A DNA stretch of 64,000 bases from Aphrophora alni. Its lineage: Eukaryota; Arthropoda; Insecta; Hemiptera; Aphrophoridae. Of this stretch, positions 13,101-25,722 are shown one piece after another. The notes beneath the pieces are model-generated. The model saw only the letters and a list, made by a program, of their open reading frames with translations. It was not told the DNA's origin and searched no databases. Position numbers and translations under genes: made by a program. The DNA lies in NCBI GenBank assembly GCA_963513935.1, contig OY740768.1, positions 47,463,142-47,527,141 of the forward strand, in the 5' to 3' direction. Position 1 is the stretch's first letter, and every line of letters starts with the position of its first letter.

Positions 13101-16100
13101 TTAATTTGAATGGGTTAGTTACAATTTACATATAGATTTCCAGTTCAAATTTAGTGGTACACATTGAGCTCTCGCCATAAACGTCAGAGGTTTCAGGTCT
13201 GTCACGACTTAAAATCTTTTGGTATTTACAATCATGACAAATGTTGAGAGCTACAATTTATGGGGATCCTGGACACGAAAGATATAGCAAGGGAAAGTTG
13301 ATGTGCTGCCCGTCGAGAGTTTAATATTATTACAGTAACTTGACTTGCACATTATGTGTGCTAAAAATTAGTTTGTTTTTGTCAATTTTTGGTGCTCAAT
13401 GTATACTGTAGATAAGTGGTAATAATTGGTCTGAAGATACTGACCAAGACAGATAAACACGTTCTCAACTAATTTGATAGAAAGAAACTACTTCGTGGCT
13501 ATTTATTATATATGTAATATATTCATAAGGAGTTTAAATGCTTAACAATTATTAACTCAGACCCATAGATAATATAAACTAGCTGTAGAAAATAATATTT
13601 TTTTCAAGTTTCCTGGAGGGAATTGAATGGTAAATAAAGATATATTGTTAAGAGCAATAATGCAAAGTGCAATAAAACGATTTTAATTATTGGATATAAA
13701 ATATTACTTTAAAATTCTTTATCAATTTTAACTATATAATATAATTATAATTATCATTGTTTAACCGAAGAACTACTTTTTTCTTAAAGATATATTTTGT
13801 GTAGACAATTTCAGTATGTTTTGTTATTGCACGTAGCTATATGTTTTGTTCCGCACATGCAGCATCTTCAGGTTAATCAGTTATGCCCACAAAGAGGAGC
13901 AACAATGTATGAAAACATAACATTTTGAATATAGTTACACATTTTATTGCTTTCGATAGAGAGATTTTATGCCAATTTGGCAAACGGTGGAGAAGTTTTG
14001 TTAAGAGTTAGTTTTCCTTTATTTTTATAATTAATATATTAGCTTTTGAATTATCACATAAGATTATATATTTCAAAGCTTTTATTTACATGCTTATAAT
14101 ACAAACTTACAATAAAGGTGGAATTGTAATTGAAAGATATTTTGGCTAAACTCCTAACAGGTTCAGAAACAGTTTTTAAGAGTTCCGTAACTCCCTAACA
14201 AGTAGATTTATGAAAAAATATCAAAGACTTAAAATGTATTATAATTTATGAAAAATCAGAAAACCTTATTAAATATATAGAGAGTTTTACCAGAAATGTG
14301 AAAGTTTTCTCCCATATTTGTTAATGGTGGTGACATTTTATAGTTTTCATAACAGATTTTTAAATATCATGGAAAAGTAGATATGATTCCCCATATACAG
14401 TTTTTCGACTGATTCATGATGTACGACATACATACCCATGGCGTGAAAAATTAAATAATCATGTTCTAACTATGTTTACGAGTATCCAGGCAAAACTCAT
14501 CTACTACTTTCCCGAAAACTTTCGAAAAAATAACTTCTCAATATATCATATATTTTTGCATACATCAAGTTGAATTAAAACTTGTAAATTATACTTCATT
14601 TGGATTCGATAAAGGAAAGCTGTAACTTTGTTAGAGATTTATGATGACCTCCTTTTATTGAATGACTTTCTTGTTATAGACTAAAAAAGTATTCAAATAA
14701 TCGCTTCAAGAAAGAAATAATAATGTCTCATCAGTTCTAAAAGTATGTTCTAAAAAACATTTTGTATTTCTCAGTAAAGTATACCTTAGTTATGGATTGT
14801 AAAAACAAATCATTTAACAAATAGCACACATTAAATATGAAATATTCCAATATATGTTTTTATAAATTACTGTATCTCAATCCTGTCAAAAAAACGTACG
14901 TGATAGTTTCTCCTTTAAAATAATTTAAAACCGTTTTTAAACCATAATGTAAAATAATAAAACATAATACATACAAGAAAATAGAGTATTATGGAGCAAC
15001 TGTATTTCCTTTCTAATTAATTTGCGGTCCGTTAAAATAACATTTTTTTATTCTATAGTCATCAATTATAAGTAGTTTGTTCAATGCACAAGTTTTATGT
15101 TTGATTGTTAAGTAGTCATATCGTACAAACATACAAGTGAACATGATTTATGTAACTCACATTTTTTTAGTGTCTTTTTAATTTTTATCATTTTTATAAG
15201 TTAGTTATTTTTATTATTAAATCTTAGTTTTATTTTATGATAAAAACATACTTTTCTCTTTAATTTTGATGTTTCTATAGACGTTTAAAACCTCTCTATT
15301 TTATTTTATAGTACCGTACGGTAATTGTGTTAAACCAATAAGTTAAAAAATATGAGACAGTTTTTAATATGAGTATATGTTTCTTTACTTCAAAATAAAA
15401 GACATTATGTCACGTTAGTGAGGATTAATTGAATAAATAATTTTAAGCAGTTTGTATACGAATAACTGATGGTGAGGGGAGAGACAGCTACTCAAACTTT
15501 GATACTGGAGCAAAAGACAATAGAGTATAATATTCAGGAGGCCATTAACTTGTGCCACCTGGAGCTCTGAATCCCAGTAAAACAACATTGTTGAATTTAT
15601 TGATGCATTGTTTTCAACATTATACAATTCTGTACTGGCAAACTGTATCCACTTATTTCGTATTTACTAAAAGATGGATAAACAAGTGTCCAAGGACTAG
15701 ACGCAATTTACTTATTTAAAAAAATAAAATATTCAAAAACTTAATTTTAATGTGTAAATCCTTATTGGAACCCGAAAGTTACGAGCTCTTTATTACTTCA
15801 TAGGTTACTGAAGTAAATAGATTCCGTTTTAGGAATTCAATATTTGTTTTAACAAAAGCAAAACCTCATTGTCTTATTGAACTTGAAGTATGTTCTTCAA
15901 GTAAATATTAAGTTGTGTTTGTTGATAAATATAATAGAAATAGTTACAAAAAATAATAGATTTAGTTTATAAAAAAATAAATCAGTAAGTATAGTTAAAA
16001 AAATCTATATTGCTATTCCAATATAACCTATAAAATTAGTAATAATTCTTCATTTGGAACATTGCAGAAATAATAACTGTACTCTTTCAAATGGCTTATT

Positions 16101-17075
16101 TTTAATATATTTTTAAAAAACTGTATTTACTTAGTAGACATACTACTTCTCTATTATTCAGTTTTAAATTAAATCAAAATAACGAAAATCATGATCAGAT
16201 TGATAGAGTTTATCGTTATTATATTTAAATTATTAAAAAAAATATAAATTCAACATCATTGTTACTCCATTTAAATTCATATAAGAACAATATAATAACA
16301 TGCAGGTATCATGTACAAGGCACCGTGTTGAAAACATACATAAATTTAATATATAATTTTAACAATAAAATAAAAAGTATTATTACAGACATTTTTATAA
16401 AGAAGTTATTGTTGTGAAATATGTATACAAAATAATTTGATTAGAAAAGTAAAGTTGATAATATATAATTATGAATATTTGACCAAACGAGTATGTCCTC
16501 ACAATAATTTGCGAACTTTTTTATATAATTAACTTTATTTTTGTTTATGAAACAACCTTGTAGCATGATTTTTACTAAATACTGTTACTACATTTTCTAT
16601 TATTGTCCCCTTGTCCCCTTTTCATTTCTTACTTGCAACTTGCAATTTTGTTCAATTTGTGTCATCCTTTAAAGAAAAAAATATAACAAAATAATTCAAA
16701 ATATTCACCTTCCTCCACGTTTCAAATATATTTTTTTTTCTCTACAATGTTCCATTGGGCAAAAGTTTTGAAAATGACTTGGTAGTTACTTGGGAGGTAG
16801 ATTAATTGTATCTAAAACGAAAAATGTAATTAATATTTGGAATTCGGACTCCAGTACAAAAAATTATTATATTTTACATTTTCAATATTTAAATGCAGTA
16901 ACTAATAGTTTACAATTTATACTAATGTATTTTATTGAAATAATAATTCCAATGAAAGTGTATGTTCTTAGCTGACGATATTACGTTTACAAACTATGAT
17001 ATTTGTTGGTGTATTTCGCTTATTTGTGAGTTTCCAAGGTGAAAAAAAACCAAAACAAACGATTTGTTGAGTGTT
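7120..17075. other. AT-rich intergenic region
   Basis: No gene is supported over about 10 kb. Small patches with more balanced composition at 7,700-7,900, 8,380-8,530, 8,640-8,930 and 13,080-13,320 could be remains of mobile elements. At 8,386 a 46-codon frame starts with two CxxC-like cysteine groups; it is too short to call. The rest is homopolymer-rich A/T sequence with scattered small palindromes. Confidence 0.65.
9646..9667. repeat. Short perfect hairpin
   Basis: Nine-base arms TATCACCTA and TAGGTGATA with a TAAA loop. Isolated; no associated gene or flanking duplication is seen. Confidence 0.4.
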
Positions 17076-17081
17076 TTTATT
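17076..17081 (-). other. Poly(A) signal of the knottin gene
   Basis: AATAAA on the minus strand, about 93 bases beyond the stop codon of the two-exon secreted-peptide gene. Position and sequence suit a canonical polyadenylation signal; the cleavage site itself is not visible. Confidence 0.6.
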
Positions 17082-17173
17082 TGTCAGGAAGTAATATTAC
17101 TATATAAAATTACAATTGTGAATTATTTACCAACGCGAAAGTAATCATTTGGAATAATTCTTACCGCTGCACG

Positions 17174-18518
17174 CTATGGAACTGGAGTTTTACTTTGTCT
17201 ACACACTCCTACATGACTAAATGGATAAATACGTAGACAATGATAGTCAGGACAGCAGTCCTTATGACCGCTACACTGAAAATACACAAAATATTATATA
17301 AAACAAACAACATACCTAAATAAAAAAGCTTCCACCCATTTATGTAAAAATAAGAATAATGGTAATAACAAATATTTTAACGTACATAATGAGAGATCAG
17401 TCTGGAATATATGATTGTTCCAGCTACTAACAGAGTCTTTCCAGCTATGTTGTCTACAGAGTCTACTAAAAATGCAATCGACCAATACAGAGTGCGTCAA
17501 AATTTGAAATATCTCAGCTTTTTTTTCAATATAAGCATCGATATTTCTTCACATTTTTTTATATACCCTATATTTCATAAAACAGATATTTTGGTAATAA
17601 ACAAAAAATATATATATTTTTTTTTTAGTTTAGTTTAGTTTTTGAATTATTCCTAATATTTCAATACATAAATTTATAACGAAATTACAATGCTTTTAAT
17701 TGGCATAAGACATAATGTGACCTCTCTATGAAATGTTGTTTACCTGCTCTGTCCACATATTGAGACAGTTTATTTTGGAAAAGTATTGAGTGATGACAAA
17801 TTAAATATTTGTGAATCATGTGAATTGACTATATGAGAGGTCAGATGATCTCTTTCAATTACAAGCCTATTACTTGCGTTATAAATTTATAATATTTCAA
17901 TACTTCCAAAACTAAAAAAAAATATTTTTTTTTAATTTCTCTAAAACGAATTATAGTGAATAACTCTAAAAATTATCAATTTGCTAACATTAAAAAAAAA
18001 GAGTTTTTTTTTATTATTTTAACTTATACTGTAAATTATAACTTTACGATTCATTCCATTTTGTAATAGCTCTAAAAAGAACTCTTCAACGCAATTTTTC
18101 GAATACTTCACGTCAATTTTAAATCGAACAAGGATAATTATATTTCAAACTTTTGGTTCACCATATATAAATTAAATTTATTCCACAGATATTTCTTAAT
18201 ATTTATTTGTTCCATTATTACATAATATTTAAAATAAATGAACAAAAATATTGATCGTAGTTCAGACCCATCCTTTGTTAAAAATAACTTCACTGTGGAA
18301 ATGAAATGATCTTAAATGAGTAAGAAACATATAATTTATCATAAGTATTGAGAAATTTAAATCACAAATTTTGAACCACCTATGAATGACAGAAAACTAT
18401 ATTTATTTTCTCTAAATTTTACAATTGTTTTACTTACTGAATTTTGTTGGCAAGTTTCTCCGACACCTATGTACACGACCAGAGCCAAGAGAGCAAAAAC
18501 CAAAGACAAATACTTCAT
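17174..18518 (-). CDS. Secreted six-cysteine knottin-like peptide, two exons
   Basis: Exon 1 is 18,518-18,438 (27 codons); exon 2 is 17,275-17,174 (33 codons plus TAG). The intron of 1,162 bases begins GTAAGT and ends in a pyrimidine-rich TTTTCAG, and splits the coding sequence in phase 0. The predicted product has 60 residues: a signal peptide of about 20 (MKYLSLVFALLALVV then a small-residue cleavage region) and a short mature part with cysteines at 23, 28, 34, 35, 40 and 52. The spacing C-X4-C-X5-CC-X4-C-X11-C fits the inhibitor-cystine-knot pattern. Such peptides in arthropods include venom and salivary peptides, antimicrobial-like peptides and non-toxic endogenous regulators; the sequence does not say which. 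All signals of a working gene are present and nothing is broken. No paralogue is visible nearby. Confidence 0.85.
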
Positions 18519-18544
18519 GTTTATTGAATTGAAACAATCTTAAC

Positions 18545-18576
18545 TGGAGTTTAAGCTTGGAAATTTGTTATATATA
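18545..18576 (-). promoter_or_regulatory. Core promoter: TATA box and initiator
   Basis: On the minus strand TATATATAA begins at 18,576, and 31 bases further a CCAGTT initiator-like sequence places the likely transcription start at about 18,545. This leaves a 27-base 5' leader before the ATG at 18,518. Spacing is textbook for a TATA-Inr promoter and supports the small gene downstream. Confidence 0.65.
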
Positions 18577-18764
18577 CTCTCCAAACCCCAATACAACATA
18601 GTTACACGAAAAAAATTTACAAGCAATTAAATCTAAATTATGATTTTGATTACGGAGGTTTATGACCATTTACCGTAAGTCCATTACTGATTAGAGAATA
18701 ATATATACCTTAATTTTAAAACAAAGTGAAACAACAAAACTTAGATAAGAATGAATTATTACTG

Positions 18765-18772
18765 TGACGTCA
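18765..18772. promoter_or_regulatory. CRE/ATF-type palindrome
   Basis: A perfect TGACGTCA about 220 bases upstream of the predicted transcription start of the knottin gene. A second identical palindrome occurs near 19,884. An eight-base site may arise by chance; binding is inference only. Confidence 0.25.
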
Positions 18773-20519
18773 GTAAAACAACTACTCGATGTCTAGAGTA
18801 TAGTTAGTTTTATCATTTGTTTTGAAATTACACACTGGAATGATATGTTATAGATTTGAGCCACCAAGTTAACGTAAAGTAAGCCCAGAAATTTCAAATT
18901 AAATTTTTCTTTATAAAAAAGGAAAACTGAACTAAAACGGAGAAAAACATGGGATACCTTAAAATATAATTTTTAAAAGTTTTGGGCAAGAGTTTTTGCC
19001 CTGCTTTTCGTACTTACTATTTTAGTTAAGAATAAAAAGGAAGCAAATCTTCCTCTCTATGTTTTCAGTCGAAAATTTATTCGTACATCTTGTATCTCAC
19101 ATTAGACTTGCTAATATCTATCACTAATAATGGTAATCTATAAAGGTCCTCCATTCCTTTGTTTGTTGTTATTCTATAGCTTCCATTTTTAAAATTGCAA
19201 GTGTGTTGGATTGAATGAAGTCTACCTGAAAAAAGTCACTTTTACTTTAACGAGTGTATCTAATTCTATTTCAGAAAAGAAGTTTCTTATAATCTACTAC
19301 TAAAAATGTCCATTACTCGTTTTAGTAAATTACAACAGGTGACGTTATTTATTTAGAACGTGAGTGTTGAATAGTGAACGATACTAAAATTATTAAGTTA
19401 TAGGAATGTAATAGAAATAATAAAAATTAATTCTGTTTTTGACAATAGACGAGAGGATTGATAGGCTATTTCATTTTATTATTTCTTAAATCTAAAAAGA
19501 AGAGAGTTTATTTAAAACATGTGAGTGTAGAACCTAATTTCATATCGGTACTCTTATTACTGCATATAATATTACATAGGAATATAATGGGTTAATTTTC
19601 ACCGGAACTAATGAAGAAAACATTGAATATATGTTTCAGCCTATGCGGACTATTTTAATATCTCAACCACACACAATATCAAAAGTAGAGAAGAATAAGT
19701 ATTATAAACTGCTACACATTACTTATATTCACCTGTTATATAAGTTGCATTACGTTTGTTTTACACGCGCGCGTGTGTGTTTGCGTATTGAGACGGTTTG
19801 GGAAAAGCCAAAAGTCTCAAGTCAATTTAAAACAGTTTAAATTCCCGCGATAAAGCCATGTAGATGGGGGACGAGGAGGAACGATGACGTCACGCCAACA
19901 GGTGCTAGACACTGCATGTTGATTCGTGAAAAGTCACTCGGCCTCGTTTCTTATTCTATTAAAATACTAAATTATTAAAATAAATTAATGTTCAGTAGAA
20001 TCAACCGATAAATAATATCGAAAAATAAATTTAAAAGCAATTAAAACAAAAATGTTATTCAAGTTTTTATAGGGGCTCAAAAACCTAAAATTTGGAAAAA
20101 ACTTAAATTCAAAATTCAAAAAACGTAGAGTCATAACTCAAAGGGGAACTAACAATAATCATAAATAAAAAATATGATTTAATAATAATAAACAGGTGAG
20201 AATGGACTTAGAAAGTCATTCTTGGGGAGTTTTTTGGAATTTTTGAGTTGAAGGGGGGATTATTTAAAAAATAATAATAAGTACTATTGAAGAGACCACA
20301 ATAGGGCACAATAATATGTACTTAGAATCAAATTTGAAAATAAAATAAGGGAGATATAATAATTACAAAAAGTAAAACTTTAAAGCCCAAAAGCTGTTAA
20401 ATTAAAAGTTAAAGGGGGGAAATAACATTGTAATTATAGATATCTATTATGTAAAATTGTAAAACATCAAAGCAGAAATGATAATATATAATGGGGGGGG
20501 GGGTTTATGAACAAAAACT

Positions 20520-20830
20520 TATACGATAAAAACTTTTGGACTTGAAGGACGTATAACTCAAGAACGAAACGAGTTATGTGAAAAGTACAAACAGAGTTTT
20601 TCGTCATAGTAGAAGAGGAACAAGATTTCGTCAAAAGAATTTTGAGAAAGGACTTATCTCAAAATTTGAAAAGAAGAAAAACCAAATTTAGGGAAAAGGG
20701 CGATAACTCGCGAACGAAGCGTAGTAGAACGATGAATCAAGTTCCACAAGACCCACAAGATGGATAGGAAGAAGAATCCGAAAGGAACTTTAAAATCGGT
20801 TCGAGCGTTCGAAAGTTATAGCGAGTTGAA
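20520..20830 (+). repeat. Imperfect ~150-bp direct repeat, unclassified
   Basis: ATAACTCAAGAACGAAACG at 20,553 recurs as ATAACTCGCGAACGAAGCG at 20,703, and a weaker relative starts at 20,133. Around them, phrases such as GAAAAG, GAGGAACAAG/GAATCAAG and CGTTCGAAAGTTATAGCG recur loosely. No protein is readable. It is best described as a diverged tandem or dispersed repeat of unknown class. Confidence 0.45.
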
Positions 20831-22212
20831 CGAAAAAACGACCAAAGTAGAAGTTTTCATGCAAAAACCTGTAAAGTGGCTCGCGCACCCTCAGTAGGAA
20901 TCTAAAGTCTGAAACATCATATTGCCAACTTGGATCACAGATAACGTTGAAGAATATATACAATAAATTATTAATTAAAAGGTGTTTTAATTAATAATAA
21001 AGGAAGAAAACTATTCATTAGTCAAAAAATATGACTAATAAAATATATAGTGTAAAAATTTCAGACCAAAAGGGCCGGAAAACACGTAATAAGAAGAAAA
21101 TACCTTTTTCCCTAAAAGGGAGGAAAATTGGCTCCAGGAAGTGGATTAATTCCCACGGAAAGGGAGACCGTAATTTATCTTTCGAAAGAAGGATACTTTT
21201 GATTTGGAATCGACGCAAAGTGGACGTTTTTCTGCAACCGACTCTGAGCTGAGAGGAAAATTCAACTGTCACCCTACTTAACTGGACTTAGAATAATTTC
21301 TACTCTTATCGAACTTCAAGGCAACTTAGAAGAATTCGAGACCAGCATTCAACTACATAGCAGCTTACAGACTCTGGATCGAAAATATCATATCAACATC
21401 AGCATAATTATACAACAAATTCCAAATCCAACTAGAACTTCTAATAAAGTGTGAAGGTATCTTATACTTAAGGAATAATTCGCAAATATTAACTTCATTT
21501 CAAATATAACGTCATTAGGGGAATTATTAAAAATAAAATTCATTTTTATACTTCTGCTTTGGTGTTGTAAATAATTAACAATTAAATACGACTTATTCTG
21601 TACAGGAAAAACTGTTTGTGGTTCTGTCTGAAAAGTCAAGCGTTTTTATTTTTGTTTAGAATATAGAAAATATAACATTGGTAAATTTTGTCAAATATAT
21701 AAATAGTTGTGTTGTTTTTTAATCAAATTTTTGGTGTTATTAAAAAAGTTTATGAATTCAACATTTTTACTGTGCAAAAGAGAAAAGAATATATAAATAA
21801 TTCATTTCTAAATTTTGTTGTGTTTTCAATATATATCCATTCTGTATATGCTATTAACCTTGTTTAAATATAAATCTTATATGTGTGCTCTGGTAATATA
21901 ATTTGAAAATTTTAAAAGTTATAATCAGAACTTAAGAGCCGATTTCTCCCAAAAGGCACGACCTTGAAGAGAGAGAGTGTTAATCTTAAGAAAGAGTCAA
22001 ATAATCGAGCATTGAGATAAAATTCAGGGAAATTTGCGTAAATTAAAAGTTAGTAAGTTTATGAGGACAAGCTCATACTTACTAGAGCCAAGAGTTGCAA
22101 AATCTTTGATTGAAAAAGGTAAAAGTGAGCATCTTGGCCTTGCCCGCGCTTGCTCTGAGCAGAAAGGTGGTTCGCCCAATCGGTGGTGATCGTACAGCGA
22201 GTTTAAGAGTTC

Positions 22213-22331
22213 GTGATAAATAGCGTTCCAAAAAAGGGAACAAAGAATCTTAAAATCGTGAGCGAAAGTAGGGTGGTAAGTGGCGTTCCAACGTGGGGCA
22301 TAAAGAACCCAACGACCTCGAGCGGAGCGCG

Positions 22332-22332
<1 letters not shown>
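22213..22332 (+). repeat. Diverged 60-bp tandem dimer
   Basis: Two units of 60 bases, with GCGTTCCA at 22,223 and again at 22,283, followed in each by AAAGAA and a GAGCG-A motif. The second unit runs directly into the GT microsatellite, so the pair may be the unique end of a repeat element whose tail expanded. Confidence 0.5.

Positions 22333-22334
<2 letters not shown>

Positions 22335-22390
<56 letters not shown>
22335..22390. repeat. (GT)28 microsatellite
   Basis: Twenty-eight uninterrupted GT units. Reading frames of Cys-Val or Thr-His repeats over it are not genes. Confidence 0.95.
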
Positions 22391-22391
<1 letters not shown>

Positions 22392-23855
22392 AAGTAATTC
22401 ATTGAAGTTGGAGAGAAGGGACATAGGTTAATTACAACAACAATATATCGTTTAATCACAATAAGGTGTTATTGCTAGAGGTTTGGTATAATTACTACTG
22501 CAACAATGGGTTAAAATATAACTTTAAAAACGTAAATTAAATATTATATTATATATTATAATATATAAATATACAATATGAGCCATGGACACATAAATAT
22601 ATTATACCATTATATTATATATAAATAACTCGATTAGTATACAGTATATAACTATATATTGTCTCTAAATAAAAAATATTAAGTAATAAAATATAAATAT
22701 TATTGAAGGAATCGAATAAAACACATTCATAGTAGTTAAGGTAAACTTTACTCTAAATAATTAATACACTTAATTTATTAAGAACCTATCTTTTAGAGAA
22801 GAAAGATCACTTCAAATTACGCTTCGCTTCTAAATTACATAGGTCATACTGTACACTGTAGCAAGATTAACTGCCTGTCAGGGGGAATTAATTGCCATAA
22901 ATTTTCTCTTTGATATCTTATCTCTTATATAAAGTGCTGTAAATGATTGACCTTAATATCTTGGAAATTTATTAGACAATTTAAATTATCATATCCATTT
23001 AAAGTCCTTAAAAATGTAAGGAGATTACCAGTAATATATTTCTGTTTGTTATGTTTCATTTTCATAACGATGTTACTTATATTATCTACATAATACATTA
23101 TAAACACATTACAATCATTGTAATTATCAAAGTAATAATTTTATGAGATACTTTTGCTACGGAAAAATATAACTTCCGATGTTTAGTTGAGATTTTCCTT
23201 GTTTCTAACTTACGTTTGTAGCAATAAATTGAAACATAATTCATTGAAAAAAATATAACAGATAATGTTTTGGGCATCTTTAAATTATAATTAGGCTCAT
23301 GACTAAACCAAAAACAATGACAAAAGTTTTTTTTGTTTTTTAACTTTAATTTTACTTACATACAATAAGCCCTACTGAAAGTAATAAATAAAATAGGTTA
23401 CTTAATACCTCAAATAAATTACTTTCATAAGGATAAGAAAAGCAACAACTAAGTAAGACTGTTACGTTAGCAGTTGTTAAAATATTACATTCTGTTACTT
23501 TGAAATTCAATGACGACTCCTACAGTTTGTTGGTATTAGAGTCTCCAACAAGAGCTCTCGGAAATAAATAAAAACATTTCAAACACTTAAGAGATGATTG
23601 TTAAACAATTTTTTTGTGTTAATTATACAGATTCCTAACCTTTAAAAAAATGCAAACAATCCAAGTTTTCCGTGGACGATAATGCAAAATATGTTACTTT
23701 GTATCTGCATGCAGTCTGAAATAAGTGTTATAAAACTATATTGAATGGATCTGAAAATAACATATAGTGTGTGAAATCATCCTTTTCTTCTCCTATGTTT
23801 CCAGCAGGATATTACCATATTTTACTCCCTTCAAACAGATGTGTTTGAACTTACT
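22391..23855. other. AT-rich intergenic region
   Basis: No gene, RNA or clear repeat is supported. It ends at the target-site duplication of the Jockey-like LINE. Confidence 0.7.
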
Positions 23856-23867
23856 ATGTTACGGAAC
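23856..23867 (+). repeat. Target-site duplication, left copy
   Basis: ATGTTACGGAAC here matches ATGTTCCGGAAC at 29,187-29,198 with one mismatch. The two copies lie exactly at the start of the LINE 5' leader and just after its A-run, which fixes the element ends. Confidence 0.75.
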
Positions 23868-24045
23868 TCCGTGTGGCATGCTGGTCCCATATCGGACGCC
23901 TCCCCAGGTGGCGGATAGGGGAACGCCTCTCAGATATGAGTGGTACCGGGGAAATCAAATACCCGGGGCGGACTAAAAACCAGATAGGGGAAGGTACCCC
24001 GAAAATAAACCAAATATGGATAATCAGCAGTAGAATAAAGTTACG

Positions 24046-25722
24046 GTGCAGGGAGTCGGATGCCCAGTACCGGTGGCTGTCAGGGGTGAGAAAGTGGGAA
24101 CCGGGTCGTCGTCAGCAAGCGACCGCAATGTCTCGGAAGAGGCCCACTTGTTTCATGAGTCGGATGTAGACCCATTTCTAAGAAGTGCAAAAGTCCAGAG
24201 GTCCCCTCTATCTGGCCAAATGTGTGGTAGGTCGCCCTCTTCTGATTTCCTCTTCAACAGCGGAAATCAGGAGAGAGGGTGGTTGATGACCTATTAAATG
24301 AAAATAAATCCCTTCGAGCTAGGATCAGTGAGATGGAGGATCATTGCAAGGATCTGGGTACGAATTAACAGCACTCAGGACCGATAATTAAGGGCTCAAG
24401 CGAGCCTTCAAGCACAGTGCTGAGGAGCGTGACATTGCAAATATTGTTGGCCTGCAAATAGAGTATTGTACTAATGATGAAAATTTGGCACAAGAAACCG
24501 ATTGGATTCTAAATAAGAGGAAGAAGTCACCTAAAAAGCGGAAAGCTGAATCTTCACCCGAAATAATACAAAATGAAGAACATTAGATCACAACTTTAGA
24601 TAACGAAAAGAAAAGTAATAACCTGCCACCAATATTTGTAAGTGGAATCGAAGACTTCATTGTTTTTAAAGATAAAGTCATGAAATCTGTAAAGAATAAT
24701 ATCAATTTTAAAATGCTTGAAAACAGTGAAATTAAAATGAACACAGTAGAAAGCGATGATTATCGAGCTGTAATTCACTTTCTACAGGAAATTTGATCAC
24801 AGGAAGGCAGCAGCCTCAACAATATTGCCTATCATACATACCAGTGCAAGCAGTCAAAACCATACAAGGTTGTAGTAAGAGGTCTACATCCTTCAACTAA
24901 GAGAGAAGATATTATACATGAGTTCGATAGTTTGGGTCAAGTAGCCATCAGATCAAATAACATTGCTATTAAGAAGAATATCATTGGAATTCCAACTAAA
25001 CTCCAGTTTCCATGGTTTTTTGTTGATCTGGCTCCTAAACTCAATAATAAAGAGGTTTACAAAATCAAGCATATGCTCTTCTGTAAAATTAAAATTGAAC
25101 CTCCGTAAAAAAAAGACTAAAATTCTGCAGTGGAAAAGGTGCCAGAGCTTTGCATACACAAAATTATTGTCACAGACAAGCAAGGTGTGCAAAATGTGGA
25201 GAAGAACATCTTACTGTATCATGTACAAAATTAAAACATACACCATGCAAAGGTTTCAACTGTGGGGGAGAGCATACGGGCAACTGGAAGGATTGCCCAG
25301 CTTGCAAGGCTGGGGAATCAATGCTACAAAATTCAAAAACGTCAGTGACACAACGAGTTCAGCAGAGATCCTTGGCACCGGCTGAAAAGGTTGCTTCAGA
25401 TAAATCGTACGCTGAAGTAGCGAATATATCTTTTGATCAACCACAGATGGACAGCATTCCACCGCAACTTGTTAATAAAACTACTTCTCCAACAATTCAA
25501 GATGTTTGGGATGCCATTCAAAAAATGCGAAAAACACTTAACGATATAAAACCAAGACCAACTAATTTAGAAAAGGAAAGGGCTCTAAATAAGCAGTCCG
25601 TCATCAGTAAGAGTAAAAAGAATAAACGACACAGTTATCACTTCGGAACATCACTTGGAATGCCAATGGCTTGGCTCTCAGTAGTAGAGTGCTCGAAACG
25701 TTTCTCCATCATGAAAATATAG
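24046..25722 (+). pseudogene. LINE ORF1 (gag) with PRE_C2HC region and zinc knuckles
   Basis: Read across several frame changes. The N-terminal part holds SPSSDFL and then a coiled-coil stretch (DLLNENKSLRARISEME, about 24,280-24,350). A Lys-rich linker (KKSPKKRKAESSP) precedes a region (about 24,600-25,110) containing PYKVVVRGLHPSTKREDI, typical of the PRE_C2HC domain found in insect LINE gag proteins. Two zinc-knuckle-like groups follow near 25,190-25,310: CAKCGEEHLTVSC and CGGEHTGNWKDCPAC, with irregular spacing. Stops lie at about 24,582, 24,796 and 25,107. The end overlaps the start of the endonuclease frame by about 80 bases, as is usual. The protein would bind the element RNA. Confidence 0.8.

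Larger units (their letters stand above)
18580..22212. other. Intergenic region with unusual GA-rich repeats
   Basis: Apart from the putative upstream region of the knottin gene, no gene is supported. From about 20,000 to 21,300 the sequence changes character: purine-rich, with CG-containing phrases such as GCGAACGAAGCG, G-runs (11 G at 20,493-20,503) and imperfect internal repetition, listed separately. Frames of 70-80 codons at 21,018-21,272 on both strands overlap each other and look accidental. Confidence 0.6.

Noticed and set aside
13830..13875. Minus-strand CTGAAGATGCTGCATGTGCGG resembling a hammerhead core
   Set aside because: The GAAAC block and cleavage triplet are missing and stem II is poor; too degraded to call even as a relic.
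17294..17500. 68-codon minus-strand frame within the knottin intron
   Set aside because: No acceptor/donor pair fits it into the transcript and the two-exon reading is complete without it.
21018..21272. Frames of 73-84 codons on both strands
   Set aside because: They overlap fully in antisense, have no recognisable domain and lie in repeat-like purine-rich sequence.
22203..22459. Overlapping frames of Thr-His or Cys-Val repeats over the GT microsatellite
   Set aside because: Translation of a pure dinucleotide repeat on both strands; the same is true at 30,131-30,423 and 39,230-39,493.
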